Positions 1 through 11,461 are shown, counted from the first letter of the stretch. The stretch is DNA of 64,000 bases from Thunnus maccoyii (GCF_910596095.1 NC_056552.1:18486611-18550610); one strand, 5' to 3'. Notes: generated from the letters alone by a model not told the origin. Translations and numbers: made by a program.

Positions 1-479
1 GCATCAGTTGATGTAAACACACTTGCCCTAGTCATACCTGACTTTGAAGCCGTCACAGAGCCCCTTGTGCTTATAGGCACTAATACCCTTGATGTGCTCT
101 ATGACATCTATTCCAAAACTGGAATGACACATCAGCCTACCCCGCACGGTTACAGAGCAGTCCTTAAAGTACTTGAGGTGAGACACAAGCGGGCAAACGA
201 CATCGAGCCCTGCGGTGTAGTGAGGCTACATGGGAAGAGCTCCCAAATCATTCCAGCTGGTGAAACTGTTGTACTGGAAGGAGTTGCTCCAATGAACGGG
301 TTCCAGAGCGAGAAGTCCGTTCTTATCGAACACCCATCTTCATCCTCCTTGCCAGGTGGTTTGCTTGTTAAAGCTGCCCTGATTGATCTTCCCCAGCGGC
401 GTCCCAATAAGCTACCAGTTGTGATCTGTAATGAGTCCGATCATGATATTGCCATTCCTGCAAAGTGCACAATAGCACA
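1..479 (+). other. gypsy internal region upstream of RT (protease side of pol)
   Basis: An open frame runs from base 1 and contains an LIGTN motif near 73-87, of the kind found at the end of the protease region of vertebrate gypsy-like pol proteins, followed by the linker that precedes RT. The segment ends where the antisense LTR is inserted. The assignment rests on position upstream of RT and on resemblance; the protease active site would lie upstream of the window. Confidence 0.6.
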
Positions 480-1025
480 TGTAACCCTTGTTACGATGTA
501 ATAACAGAGCACAGGTAAGTAATAGTCAATAGTAATAACTGGACCAGTAACAGAAGACACTAAGCTTTTAAGAGCCAATATTTTGAACATCAATAATGAC
601 ACAGACTACAATGGTTTGTATGTTTGTGGCCACTTGTTATTTCAAGCTGAAGGTCAACATGTAATACAACAGTTTTTTTTGGAAAGAACAATGTATGAAA
701 AATAACAAACTAAAATAATAAAGCCGGCAAAATAAAACAAAAGATACCCTTTGTTCCCAAAGTTAGTCCTTATTGCGTTGGGGCCTTTTTTCTGACCAAA
801 TGTCAGTGTGTCACCGTCTATTTTAGTCCTACCACACGGTCCGTGAGAAAGGAGAAACCAAGGAACCCTGCACGCATCTCAGGTTCAATACCAGTGGTTC
901 GGTTCGGCTCGCCACCCAGTTCACACTGGGAATCTCTAGGTCTAGGGATCTGAAGCCTTGCAGGAGTCCAGCAGGAAGTTCTGGCTGCGTCCCCTTTTTC
1001 TTTATGGTATCACCAAAAACCTGAC

Positions 1026-1719
1026 CTAGAGACAGGCCAGATGAGATCCAAATATCTCATTACATTCATACTGTCTGCATAAATCATGTTCATTTTCTAA
1101 TCTCCCATGAATTATTACCAATTAATAATAATATTTTGTATTAATTAGTTCAATCATGTTCTCAAAAAGGTTTAGTTGTACAACAAAAATATATCTTTAG
1201 TTTCAAGTGTTCATTTGTAGTTGTGTAACTATAAATACATTCAAAGTGCTAGTTATAATCATGTTCAATTACACATTAATAACCATCTACAAATACTCAA
1301 AATTATGTGGTTACACAAGTAACTGACAAAAGTACATTTCACAAAAATAAAATAAAATACTGTGGAGTACCCCTTTAATTTGGTCAAAATTGCATCAAAT
1401 GCAGCAAACATTAATAGTAACATGAGGCATTAAGGCTTAACGTGCTTAATTGTCTCTCCTTGCACCGGTAACAGTGAGAGATTGCACTAAATATTAACCT
1501 CTTTAATTACTATAAACATAAAATAAACATAAATTGCACGTAACACCAAATAATCATGCCAGCTAAGTGGCTAGGCTCAAGTTAACACGCTATTAGCATC
1601 ACAAAACACAGTCTCAGATAGAGCACTATTAGCACCTTTTAATGGCTATCAGCGCCAATTAACATAAATATCAGCTGCCTTACAGTCATCTTAACAGGTT
1701 TTATAGTGTTTTCACTCAC
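1026..1719 (-). other. intron-like segment in the solo LTR (absent from the 3' LTR)
   Basis: On the LTR sense (minus) strand the segment begins GTGAGT and ends CTCTAG. The 3' LTR lacks exactly this stretch, joining its flanks at 6952/6953. A perfect donor, a pyrimidine-rich acceptor and exact absence together suggest a spliced intron. I inferred this by comparing the two LTRs by eye. Confidence 0.72.
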
Positions 1720-1805
1720 CGCTGAGTCAAAGTATGAACGAGGTTTACAGCATTTCACCTCGGCAGACCCGCGAAATCATCCGGCCTCTCACGCTGCTTT
1801 ACAAT

Positions 1806-1894
1806 CTTAAATGCAACAGTATGGCGGTCAGCAGCTGTTTAACATCATCTAGAATTAATATTACTTCGTTTAGAAGATCATTTTTAGTTCTTAC
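1806..1894 (-). other. second intron-like segment in the solo LTR
   Basis: On the minus strand it begins GTAAGAAC and ends CATTTAAG. The 3' LTR lacks exactly these 89 nt, with the join at 6865/6866. It lies 5' of the larger segment on the LTR sense strand, separated by an 86-87 nt exon-like block. Confidence 0.7.
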
Positions 1895-2442
1895 CCAACG
1901 GATGGCAAAAGATTTTATTTTCTCTATGTCCCATCAGCACTCGAGGTAGCCAGCATAGGTTGTTTTTTAAAACAGGAAGTTATAACAGGAAGCGGAACTG
2001 CAGCTGATCACCTGGGACTAGTGGGGTTCATTGATTTGTTATTTGGGGATCTTGTCATACTGAGCCCTTCACTGCTGCTTGGAAAATACAATGTTGGCTG
2101 TGTTTCTCCTTTTATGCACATAGTTTCATGATTTTAAACAACTTTCAACAGATGTAGTCATTTATATGAGTTATTTGAATGATATTTACTCCAAATGTTA
2201 TTTCTATACCAACACTTTTTAATAGTTCTTCGTATTATTATTTTCTTAATGTATATAATCACCCTAAATTAATTATTTGTTTGTTTCAAAATAAAATGAA
2301 TTGTTTTCAAGGATTTTAACGACTTTTCAATGAATTATTAACTTCTCAATTAAGATGAATTATTTTAAAGGGATAATTCTAATATTACAGGGTGTCATTT
2401 TAGAGCCTGGGCTACACACAGATCTGTACTTACCAGACCATA

Positions 2443-5400
2443 TTGTTAAAGGAGCACAGTGTGGCCAAGGCACCTGAGCCACTCCGAGGGTCACCAGAGA
2501 CAAAGCTCTCCCAAAAGCCTGCTCTAAGCTTTAACTTTGGCGAGTCCCCAGTCCCACCTGAGTGGAAAGAACGCATCACTCGGCAACTCAACAACATGCC
2601 TGATGTGTTTGCGCAACACGACTCGGACTTTGGCCGAACAGATAAGGTAACGCATCACATAAAGCTCTCAGATGAAACTCCCTTCAAACTGCGCCCTCGA
2701 CCAATCCACCCGCAAGACCTTGAGGCAGTTCGGAAACACATCCAAGAGCTTCTTGATGCAGGAGTCATCAGAGAGTCGGAGTCACCATTCTCGTCACCAA
2801 TTGTGGTGGTCAGGAAAAAAAATGGCCAGGTCCGCTTGTGCATAGATTACAGGCGTCTCAATCTCCAGACCATCAAGGATGCATATTCTCTCCCCAAACT
2901 CGAGGACACGTTCTGTGCTCTCAATGGCTCCCAGTGGTTCTCTGTCCTCGATTTAAAATCAGGGTTCTATCAGATAGAGGTTGAGGAGGCAGACAAACCA
3001 AAAACTGCTTTTGTGTGCCCTCTCGGGTTTTGGGAGTTCAATCGCATGCCTCAGGGAGTGACGAATGCTCCGAGCACATTTCAAAGATTAATGGAAAAGT
3101 GCATGGGAGACATGCATTTAAAGGATGTGTTGGTCTTCCTCGACGACTTGATTGTGTTCTCCAGAACCCTAGAGGAACATGAGGAGAAGTTGATAAAGGT
3201 GCTCTCTCGTCTCAAAGAGTTTGGTCTGAAACTGTCCCCGGAAAAGTGTGTCTTCTTTCAGACGTCAGTCCGTTACCTTGGCCATGTGGTGTCCAGGAAT
3301 GGAGTACAAACCGATCCAGAGAAGATCTCTGCCCTTAAGACTTGGCCAATTCCCCAGAACTTGCAAGAATTAAGATCCTTCCTTGGGTTTGCTGGGTACT
3401 ATAGGAGGTTTGTTAAAGGTTATTCCAGTATCGTGAAGCCCCTTCATGATCTAACTTCGGGTTACCCACCTTCTCAAAAGAAGGCGAAGATGAAACAGAA
3501 ATCAGAACAGTACCACAATCCAAAGGAGCTCTTTGGGGAACGATGGTCCCCTGCTTGCCAGCAAGCATTCGAGACTGTCATCAGCAAACTTACCACCGCA
3601 CCTGTGCTGGGTTTTGCGGATCCCCAGAAGCCCTATGTGCTCCACACTGACGCCAGTACCACCGGGCTTGGTGCTGTCCTGTATCAGGAGCAAGAGGGTC
3701 AGCTCCGAGTTATTGGCTACGCGAGCAGAGGGCTGTCCTGTAGTGAAAGTCGCTACCCAGCGCATAAATTAGAATTCTTAGCGCTAAAGTGGTCAGTCAC
3801 CGAAAAGTTCAGTGATTACCTATATGGTAACCATTTCACCGTTGTTACTGATAACAACCCACTGACTTATATACTGACCTCAGCAAAACTGGATGCGACA
3901 AGCTATAGATGGCTGGCGGCACTGTCCACATTCTCATTCAAACTTCTTTACCGGCCTGGGAAGCAGAACGGTGATGCGGACGGCTTGTCCCGTAGGCCGC
4001 ATGGAAAGTTGGAGAATGACCTCAAATCCCAGAAAGAGAGGGAACGCATTCTCCAGTTCACCCGAGATCACCTCTCTGATCCAGAAAACATTGACGCAGT
4101 TGATCAAGCAGTCGTGCAAGCCATCTGTGAAAGGCAGCTTATCTACAGTGTCAATGATGATGAAAGTAGCGCTGATAATGTTGCCCTAGTTGAATGTCTT
4201 GCCATCTCTGCTAATGCTGTGCCCGACAGCTATGAGCAAGAGGGTCAATTCGGAGGATTGCCACTCATTCCCCATCTATCTGAAGCAGAGCTGATAGATA
4301 AACAACGGGCAGACCAATGTATAAGGCATGTCATTTCCCAAATCGAGTATGGGGACACACCACCCCCCACCTTGCGGAATCAACTCCCTGACCTCCCACT
4401 CCTGCTCCGAGAGCTAAATCGCCTTGAGCTCTTGAATAATGTCTTGTACAGACGTCGTCAAGAGGGTCCCAAAACAACCTACCAACTTGTGCTCCCAGCT
4501 GAGCTCCGTGACACAGTTCTGACCAGCCTGCATGACCATATGGGTCACATGGGAGTGGACCGTACAATGGATCTCGTAAGGTCCCGATTCTACTGGCCGA
4601 GGATGGCTGTGGATGTGGAGAGGAAGGTGAGGACATGTGGCAGATGCGTGCGGAGGAAGGCACCACCTGAGAGAGCGGCGCCCTTGGTCAATATTAACAC
4701 CACTAGGCCCCTTGAACTCCTTTGTATGGACTTTCTCTCTCTTGAACCTGATAAAAGTGGGACCAAAGACATCCTTGTGATCACGGATCACTTTACCAAA
4801 TTTGCGGTTGCCATTCCTACACCTAACCAGAAGGCACGCACAGTGGCAAAGTGTCTGTGGGAGAACTTTATGGTGCACTACGGCATGCCAGAAAAGCTAC
4901 ATAGCGACCAGGGGCCAGATTTCGAATCTCGCATGATAAAAGAGCTCTGTCAAGTGGCTGGCATACAAAAAGTAAGGACAACCCCATACCACCCTAGGGG
5001 CAACCCTGTTGAGCGATTTAATCGCACCTTACTAGACATGCTAGGCACCCTTCAGAACCAAGAGAAGTCTCGTTGGCGTGATTTTGTAAAACCCCTAGTC
5101 CACGCTTATAATTGCACCAGGAATGACGTGACAGGTTTCACACCATACGAATTAATGTTCGGGCGCCAGCCTCGCCTGCCGGTTGATCTGGCATTTGGAT
5201 TACCAGTGTGTGGCAGCCAACACACATCACATTCCGAGTATGTGCAAAACCTTAAGTCACGGCTCGAGGAAAGCTACAAAATAGCCATGGATAACGCTGC
5301 AAAGACAGCACACAAGAACAAAACACGGTTTGACAGGCGCGTGACTGCTTCAGACTTGGAAGCTGGAGACCGAGTACTGATCAGGAATGTCCGCATCCGG

Positions 5401-6357
5401 GGGAAGCATAAGATCTCAGACAAATGGGAGTCGATTGTCCATGTAGTGGTGAGCAGAGCAGGCACCCTTCCTGTCTATACGGTTAAACCCGAAAACAAGG
5501 ATGGTCCTTTAAGGACACTGCATAGGGACTTACTCCTCCCATGTGGATACTTACCTACAGAGGAGAGCATTGAACCTGTTCAGCAACCTGCAAAGCGCAG
5601 ACCAGCAACTCGTGCAAATCCTGCTGTAGATGCCGATTGTTCCTCGGAGGAGGAGGACGATGAGCTCATTCCAGTCTACTGTTTCAACCAACCCCCAAAA
5701 GCTCAGGTCCCTGCAGTGCATGAGAGCCCAGTACTGCCTGATCCACCTATGTCTAACGAACAAGATACACAGCATACTGAACCTCCAGATGTATGTTCTG
5801 TCGAGAGCCCAGTGAATGCTCAGAATGCTGATTACACTCCCGAAATTGACAAACAACCTGATATGTCCGAATGTACACCAGACAGTCCCCTGACACTTGA
5901 CAAACCTACCAGCCGTCAGGGTGACACTGAGTACCTATCTACTGAAAGAGTAATTCTAACCGAACAAATACATGAAACAGACCAACCCGAAAGTGTATGC
6001 CTTGGGGAAAAAGAAAACTTACCTGATAATGTTGATGACATCTGGAATGAACAGCTTCCAGTGCTCTCTGACATGTCAGAGAGTGAAGAGGAGAAAGGAG
6101 AGGACGGGTCGGATGAAATAGAGACAGAAACTAAAGAGGAGACGGAGAGACGAACAGGAACAGATACCTCTGTCAGAAGATCAGAGAGGAATCGTCAACC
6201 GTCAAGGCGACTTGATTATGCTGAACTTGGAAACCCCTTTGTCACAGTGGTTAAATCGTTCTTTCATGGACTGACCACAGCACTAGCAGGTGCTTTGAGT
6301 GAAGCTGAAAACTCCCTACATTCCCCTGTCCTGCCTTCTCAGATAAAACATATTTGA
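2443..6357 (+). CDS. gypsy pol: reverse transcriptase, RNase H, integrase
   Basis: This 1304-residue frame encodes the enzymes that copy and integrate the element. RT spans roughly residues 60-300, with LDLKSGFYQI and the catalytic FLDD box (LVFLDDLIVFS) around residue 230. RNase H follows near residues 385-510, starting at the HTDAST motif. Integrase has the H-H-C-C zinc site (HDHMGHMG ... CGRCVRRK, near residues 693-740), a catalytic core with CMDF, SDQGPDF and NPVERFNR, and a basic C-terminal domain. The last ~270 residues are acidic and low in complexity and end in a short hydrophobic stretch of unknown role. The first residues of the open frame may not be the true domain start, since an LTR insertion lies immediately upstream. 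Treated as a fossil of a mobile element, not a host gene. Confidence 0.93.
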   Translation: MLKEHSVAKAPEPLRGSPETKLSQKPALSFNFGESPVPPEWKERITRQLNNMPDVFAQHDSDFGRTDKVTHHIKLSDETPFKLRPRPIHPQDLEAVRKHIQELLDAGVIRESESPFSSPIVVVRKKNGQVRLCIDYRRLNLQTIKDAYSLPKLEDTFCALNGSQWFSVLDLKSGFYQIEVEEADKPKTAFVCPLGFWEFNRMPQGVTNAPSTFQRLMEKCMGDMHLKDVLVFLDDLIVFSRTLEEHEEKLIKVLSRLKEFGLKLSPEKCVFFQTSVRYLGHVVSRNGVQTDPEKISALKTWPIPQNLQELRSFLGFAGYYRRFVKGYSSIVKPLHDLTSGYPPSQKKAKMKQKSEQYHNPKELFGERWSPACQQAFETVISKLTTAPVLGFADPQKPYVLHTDASTTGLGAVLYQEQEGQLRVIGYASRGLSCSESRYPAHKLEFLALKWSVTEKFSDYLYGNHFTVVTDNNPLTYILTSAKLDATSYRWLAALSTFSFKLLYRPGKQNGDADGLSRRPHGKLENDLKSQKERERILQFTRDHLSDPENIDAVDQAVVQAICERQLIYSVNDDESSADNVALVECLAISANAVPDSYEQEGQFGGLPLIPHLSEAELIDKQRADQCIRHVISQIEYGDTPPPTLRNQLPDLPLLLRELNRLELLNNVLYRRRQEGPKTTYQLVLPAELRDTVLTSLHDHMGHMGVDRTMDLVRSRFYWPRMAVDVERKVRTCGRCVRRKAPPERAAPLVNINTTRPLELLCMDFLSLEPDKSGTKDILVITDHFTKFAVAIPTPNQKARTVAKCLWENFMVHYGMPEKLHSDQGPDFESRMIKELCQVAGIQKVRTTPYHPRGNPVERFNRTLLDMLGTLQNQEKSRWRDFVKPLVHAYNCTRNDVTGFTPYELMFGRQPRLPVDLAFGLPVCGSQHTSHSEYVQNLKSRLEESYKIAMDNAAKTAHKNKTRFDRRVTASDLEAGDRVLIRNVRIRGKHKISDKWESIVHVVVSRAGTLPVYTVKPENKDGPLRTLHRDLLLPCGYLPTEESIEPVQQPAKRRPATRANPAVDADCSSEEEDDELIPVYCFNQPPKAQVPAVHESPVLPDPPMSNEQDTQHTEPPDVCSVESPVNAQNADYTPEIDKQPDMSECTPDSPLTLDKPTSRQGDTEYLSTERVILTEQIHETDQPESVCLGEKENLPDNVDDIWNEQLPVLSDMSESEEEKGEDGSDEIETETKEETERRTGTDTSVRRSERNRQPSRRLDYAELGNPFVTVVKSFFHGLTTALAGALSEAENSLHSPVLPSQIKHI

Positions 6358-6389
6358 TCACTGCCATGTACAGGGACGTACATGAGTTC

Positions 6390-6401
6390 AGGAGGGGAGA
6401 G
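6390..6401 (+). other. polypurine tract of the gypsy element
   Basis: AGGAGGGGAGAG lies directly against the TGTAGCCC start of the 3' LTR. This is the usual primer site for plus-strand DNA synthesis in LTR elements, and it fixes the LTR boundary. Confidence 0.85.
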
Positions 6402-7500
6402 TGTAGCCCAGGCTTTAAAATGACACCCTATAATATTAGAATTATCCCTTTTAAAACAATTCATTTTATTTTGAAACAAACAAATAATTAATTTAGGGTG
6501 ATTATATACATTAAGAAAATAATAATACGAAGAACTATTAAAAAGTGTTGGTATAGAAATAACATTTGGAGTAAATATCATTCAAATAACTCATATAAAT
6601 GACTACATCTGTTGAAAGTTGTTTAAAATCATGAAACTATGTGCATAAAGGGAGAAACACAGCCAACATTGTATTTTCCAAGCAGCAGTGAAGGGCTCAG
6701 TATGACAAGATCCCCACATAACAAATCAATGAACCCCACTAGTCCCAGGTGATCGGCTGCAGTTCCGCTTCCTGTTATAACTTCCTGTTTTAAAAAACAG
6801 CCTATGCTGGCTACCTCGAGTGCTGATGGGACATAGAGAAAATAAAATCTTTTGCCATCCGTTGGATTGTAAAGCAGCGTGAGAGGCCGGATGATTTTCG
6901 CGGGTCTGCCGAGGTGAAATGCTGTAAACCTCGTTCATACTTTGACTCAGCGGTCAGGTTTTTGGTGATACCATAAAGAAAAAGGGGACGCAGCCAGTAC
7001 TTCCTGCTGGACTCCTGCAAGGCTTCAGATCCCTAGACCCAGAGATTCCCAGTGTGAACTGGGTGGCGAGCCGAACCGAACCACTGGTATTGAACCTGAG
7101 ATGCGTGCAGGGTTCCTTGGTTTCTCCTTTCTCACAGACCGTGCGGTAGGACTAAAATAGACAGTGATACACTGACAATTGGTCGGAAAAAGGGCCCCAA
7201 CGCAATAAGGACTAACTTTGGGAACAAAGGGTATCTTTTGTTTTATTTTGCCGGCTTTATTATTTTAGTTTGTTATTTTTCATACATTGTTCTTTCCAAA
7301 AAAAAAGCTGTTGTATTACATGTTGACCTTCAGCTTGAAATAACAAGTGGCCACAAACATACAAACCATTGTAGTCTGTGTCATTATTGATGTTCAAAAT
7401 ATTGGCTCTTAAAAGTTTAGTGTCTTCTGTTACTGGTCCAGTTATTACTATTGACTATTAATTACCTGTGCTCTGTTATTACATCGTAACAAGGGTTACA
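6402..7500 (+). repeat. 3' LTR of the gypsy element (intron-less form)
   Basis: The 1099-bp LTR runs from TGTAGCCC to GGTTACA. It matches the inverted unit at 480-2416 along its length except for the two intron-like segments and a ~55-bp stretch. Its sense-strand exon-like blocks run up to 6865, 6866-6952, and from 6953 on. Several short open frames on either strand are not conserved domains and are not called as genes. Confidence 0.9.
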
Positions 7501-8470
7501 ATTTACCATTAACCTGGTACGTTATTTTCAATCATATACATAAGTGGAACATTGTGACTATTGTATTGTGGAACTTGCCTTTTATTTATCACTGGCATTC
7601 TATCTTTTATTATCGCACCTTTCCAGCCCCTATTTAAGCAATTACAGAACAAACAGATGTACACACATGCAACATCACATTTACACCTGCTGACCTGGAG
7701 GTATTCAGCGCACACAGTCACTATTCAAGGCTGTATGGAGTTGGTTTACACAGCTTGCAATTTCACAGGACGAAGGAATTAACCTTGAATACCTGACTAT
7801 AATCCTCACTGTACGCCATAGTCTGTAAAGAGGGACGTAGCAAGGCGTGACGTCACCCATTGGTTTGTGGTCAGTGCCTTTTCTTTTTGGAGCCAGGACC
7901 ATCCATAATAAGAAGTGTGGGTGTTGCCTTTCACGCTCTCGAAACACGCCCTGCTACCTCGGACCAAAGCTAAAGCTAACTCACCGGGAACACCGAGTAG
8001 TGCACACTTGTGCTAACATTAGCTAACTAACACAGCAGGTATCGTTATCAAGTAACTTACCGAATATTGCAACAGAAGCTCTGTGAGTCCCAGAGCTGGG
8101 GGGCGATCTGTCAATTACAGCTGTCACACGGTAGACATCAAAGGTACTATTCATCTTTATATCTTATTAACTGAGCAATAATTTCCAAAATGACCACAAG
8201 CGCACTTATTAGAGGGGAAAAATTTGGAGATTGAGACTATAATGACTCGATGGAAAAATTCATTGACTTAGTATTTCATGAGAGAAGTCCATGCTTTTTG
8301 AATGGAAAGCTATTGCAGCCAGGTAATTTTTGGAGCCAGCATCTAGCGACCATCAGTGTTACTGCATTTTAAGGGACATCCGCGATGCCTTCAACTTCAA
8401 GTGGTGGTTGTTGCCGCTTGCTGTACACACAAATGCAACTTTGTGTGACAGAACATAAACCATGATGAGG
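7501..8470. other. non-coding stretch, probably old interspersed repeat
   Basis: No gene is visible. From about 7790 the text (a CACCCATTGGTTTGTGG block, TTTTTGGAGCCAGGACC, and a second TTTTTGGAGCCAGC block near 8326) resembles a dispersed repeat common in percomorph genomes, although I cannot name the family or prove its ends here. The first 290 bases are the plain flank of the gypsy insertion. Confidence 0.35.
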
Positions 8471-8560
8471 AAATTCCTTCAGTGGACCTGCAGCAATAAG
8501 ACTGAAGGATGACTGACATGAGTACACACAAAAAACACAATTTGCACGTATTCTGTCTTT

Positions 8561-8563
<3 letters not shown>

Positions 8564-8634
<71 letters not shown>
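8564..8634. repeat. compound microsatellite (TC)n(AC)n
   Basis: About 20 TC units (8564-8606) are followed by 13 AC units (8609-8634). Further AC/GT tracts nearby are at about 8743-8760, 8989-9011, 9123-9170, 9370-9388 and 9830-9860. The short open frames across them are low-complexity shadows. Confidence 0.95.
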
Positions 8635-8636
<2 letters not shown>

Positions 8637-9149
8637 CTCTGATGTGGTTGAGTTGTCTCTGTTCAGCACGTAATGACTGTGCTATGTGGTTTTTATTTTT
8701 CTTACTCCCGTAAAGTTGACTCATGCTCAACTGGTGCTTGTGGGTGTGTGTGTGTGTGTGTCGAAACGCTAACAGAGTTCACTCTTCATGTATTCACAAT
8801 AACTGATGATGTGGTGTGATCAGTGACTGTAGCCAAAACTATTGCAGACATGTTTAAAAATGAGTTTGAGGAGGAGCTGTTCAATTTTTCAACTGACTGG
8901 CCGTTGAAAGCCTGAGCTGCTGTATAAATACACAAATGTGCACATACACACTCACATAGGTGTAGGCTCAAACATACAGATACAGCAACACACACACACA
9001 CACACACACACAGTCTTGTAGCAAATAAGTAACCGATAGAAAGGCAGCATAAAAATAATTCACGCTACTTCATCCTCAATCTTTGTTTAGCTGAACAAAG
9101 TCATTTTACCCGTTTTGTTCGCACACACACACACAAACACTGGCATGAA

Positions 9150-11455
9150 AACACACACATACACACACAGGGACAGGTATATCATGCATTCTGGGCCTAC
9201 AGTGCCGAGGCGTTCAGTAATTGAAAACAGGGCTGAATAATCTGAGAGAATGACAGCCCTGAAAGATTATGTGAACTCAAACATTAACACAATTAAGTGT
9301 GTGAGCACTGGAGTATGTCGCAGCATTAGACACTGTCTTAATAGTCCCCCAGCACAAAGACAGAGGAATGTGTGTGTGTGTGTGTGTGAAAGAGAGAGAC
9401 AGAGTGCATGCATGACAACCCATATCACCATTGTGTGATGAAGAAAGACCAGAAGCAAAACGGCTGTGTTTAAAGCGCCAAATGTTGCAAAACAAAGAAA
9501 TATGCTGCCGTTTTAATATCAATTTGACCAGAAATTCAACCAGACTTCTGTGGAACCCTGTGAAGGGAAAAACACAGTGATAACAAATAGTCTTATTTTT
9601 TATAGCAGTGATCCGGTTGTTAAAGACAGACGCTTTATCAGACAGTGAGCAAATGATTCAATTGTCTCCTGGTGATTCCGTGCCTTAGCTACAGCCGCCG
9701 GGTCGGCGTGGCGACGGCCCAGTTCTGATTTATCTAGCGGGCTGCACTCAGGTGCTGTTTTGTTAACAGGATTGCAGCCATTTATAACTGTGTTTCATTA
9801 CTGTACTAAGAGCCGATAAGATGATCACTCACACACACACACCAACACACACACACATTCGCACACACAGAGGCGCTAATTCAATCCGCTGACAGGGAAA
9901 CACGGCAAACAACATCCATTATGGCCTCGGAGCTAATTGGCAATGGGGGGGTGAGGAAAAGGGAGGGAGACAGAGGCGGAGGTGGAGGGCTGGGTGAAGG
10001 GAGCTAGAGGAAGCCTGGGTTTGGTGGGGGATTTCTGCAATGAGATGTAAAGTACCTAGAATATTTTCTCTATTTTTCACCATCCATTGTTTGCGGTTAT
10101 TCATCACATCTATCGCTAAGTCTGACTTTATACCTAAAAACAGGACAAGGCCTCCTCAAAGTGTTAGATGCATCTCTTCTTCCTCCGATCTCCCCCTTCT
10201 TTCTTTTTTTAGAAGAAGGGTATTGCCAGGAGGAAAAGTAAAAATGAGAATACCTGTCAATAAAGCACACGCTTCCATCTGACCAGCAGCAAACTGTAAG
10301 TCTAAGCCCCAAACAAAAGATGGCATCTCAGCCCCTAGTGTCATCAAACTGGTGGTGACATTTAATAATTCCCTCTCTCCCACTAACCCTCACCCCCTCC
10401 CTGCTCGATCACCTGACTCACTATTACAATTAGAGATAAATCTTCTCCTGTACGCAGAAGAAATAGGGAGGGAGAGACAAGGTAGTGATGAATTACCGTC
10501 ATTCATGCAAAGACAAGATCTTTTAGGATTCCTGCCTTTGACTCTGTTTATTTACTTCCTCCATCACGCCACATCAGCAACAGAGTAATGGTGGATGAAT
10601 GGCTGGAAAGGCAGGCAGACCGTGAGACGGATGGAGTTGCAGGGAGAAATAAATAATATCAGTGGAGGTGTTTGAATCCAGAGAAGGAAAAGAGAGGGAC
10701 AATTATAATAAAGAGAGAGAAGAGGAAAGAAAAGCACAGCGGGGGTAGGATTTGAATGCCCGGGGAAGAGAGACAGATAAACAGATAGAGGCGAGTAGAG
10801 ACAGAAGAGGCAGGGAGCGATGGATGAGCAGATTTAGAGGCCAGGAGATAAGAGGGGAGATAAAAGCATGGAGGAAGAGGGAGGGAGAGAGGGGTGTGCT
10901 GCACCGTACAATGTTTACATGCACCAATATGTTGTTGAACATGTCTGCTTACTTATGTCATTAGCTGGAGCTACTGAGCATGTACACACAGCGGATGGTG
11001 CATGCAGGTACCGAGAAACACCAAAACGCATACACACACCTACACACAAAAACAGAGAGGGAAAGGGTGATGACATGTTGGTAAAAGAAAATTATGTGTT
11101 TTAGCAGTTAGACACACCCTTTTCATGTTGGCAGATCCTAATCTTGTTCAAAGGTTTGTGTATCTTGTGAACAGTCTTGCACTCTCTTAAAATAATATAA
11201 GATAATATACACAGTGATGAAGTACTGACAAAGTGTAGGACACTTTTCAGCCATTTTCTTTCTCTTGTCATGCAAAACACTCTCATAAAATGTCATGAAA
11301 CGGGCAGGATATTTGAAATCTGTTAGATTTATGTGACAACAACGTAGATTTCACATTTGTTACATAAAAAAGTTGGCTAAAAGTGTTTGGAAAAGTAAAA
11401 CAACTTTGATGAGACACGTTTGGTTAAAATCACAAAAATATGTTAGCAGCTCTGT
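9150..11455. other. gene-less stretch with a purine-rich block
   Basis: No coding exon was recognised. Apart from microsatellites the main texture is a purine-rich plus strand at about 10590-10890 (repeated GAGA, GGAG, AGAGG). I see no CpG island, no tRNA and no transposon ends. Confidence 0.5.
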
Positions 11456-11461
11456 GAGACT

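Larger units (their letters stand above)
480..2416 (-). repeat. solo LTR (unspliced form) inserted antisense in the gypsy body
   Basis: On the minus strand this 1937-bp unit starts TGTAGCCC and ends GGTTACA, the same ends as the 3' LTR at 6402-7500, and it aligns with that LTR end to end in opposite orientation. The flanking four bases are CACA on both sides (476-479 and 2417-2420), a target-site duplication of the size usual for gypsy elements. It is therefore a separate later insertion reduced to one LTR. Compared with the 3' LTR it carries two extra segments, 1026-1719 (694 nt) and 1806-1894 (89 nt), each starting GT and ending AG on the minus strand, and a further ~55 bp near its U3 end. 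Confidence 0.88.
1..7500 (+). mobile_element. Ty3/gypsy LTR retroelement, 3' part, interrupted by an antisense solo LTR
   Basis: The window opens inside an LTR retroelement whose 5' LTR and gag lie upstream of base 1. Visible parts in order are the protease-side region of pol (1-479), an inserted antisense LTR (480-2416), reverse transcriptase-RNase H-integrase (2443-6357), a polypurine tract (6390-6401) and the 3' LTR (6402-7500). The order RT, RNase H, integrase and the TG...CA LTR ends place it in Ty3/gypsy (Metaviridae). It is a fossil with one obvious interruption, the LTR insertion; the rest of the visible coding body looks open, so the insertion is probably recent. Age cannot be set from its own LTR pair because the 5' LTR is outside the window. 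Confidence 0.93.

Noticed and set aside
1734-1949. Open frame in the left LTR on the plus strand, with related frames on the minus strand at 6726-7020
   Set aside because: They are matching frames in the two inverted LTR copies, antisense to the LTR, cross intron-like parts, and have no domain.
4331-4878. Minus-strand frames of 111 and 154 residues
   Set aside because: Shadows of the gypsy pol coding frame on the other strand.
8479-9007. Cys/Val and Arg/Glu repeat frames around 8.5-9.0 kb (similar ones at 25.3, 29.0, 30.5 and 57.6 kb)
   Set aside because: Translations of GT/AC and GA/CT microsatellites.
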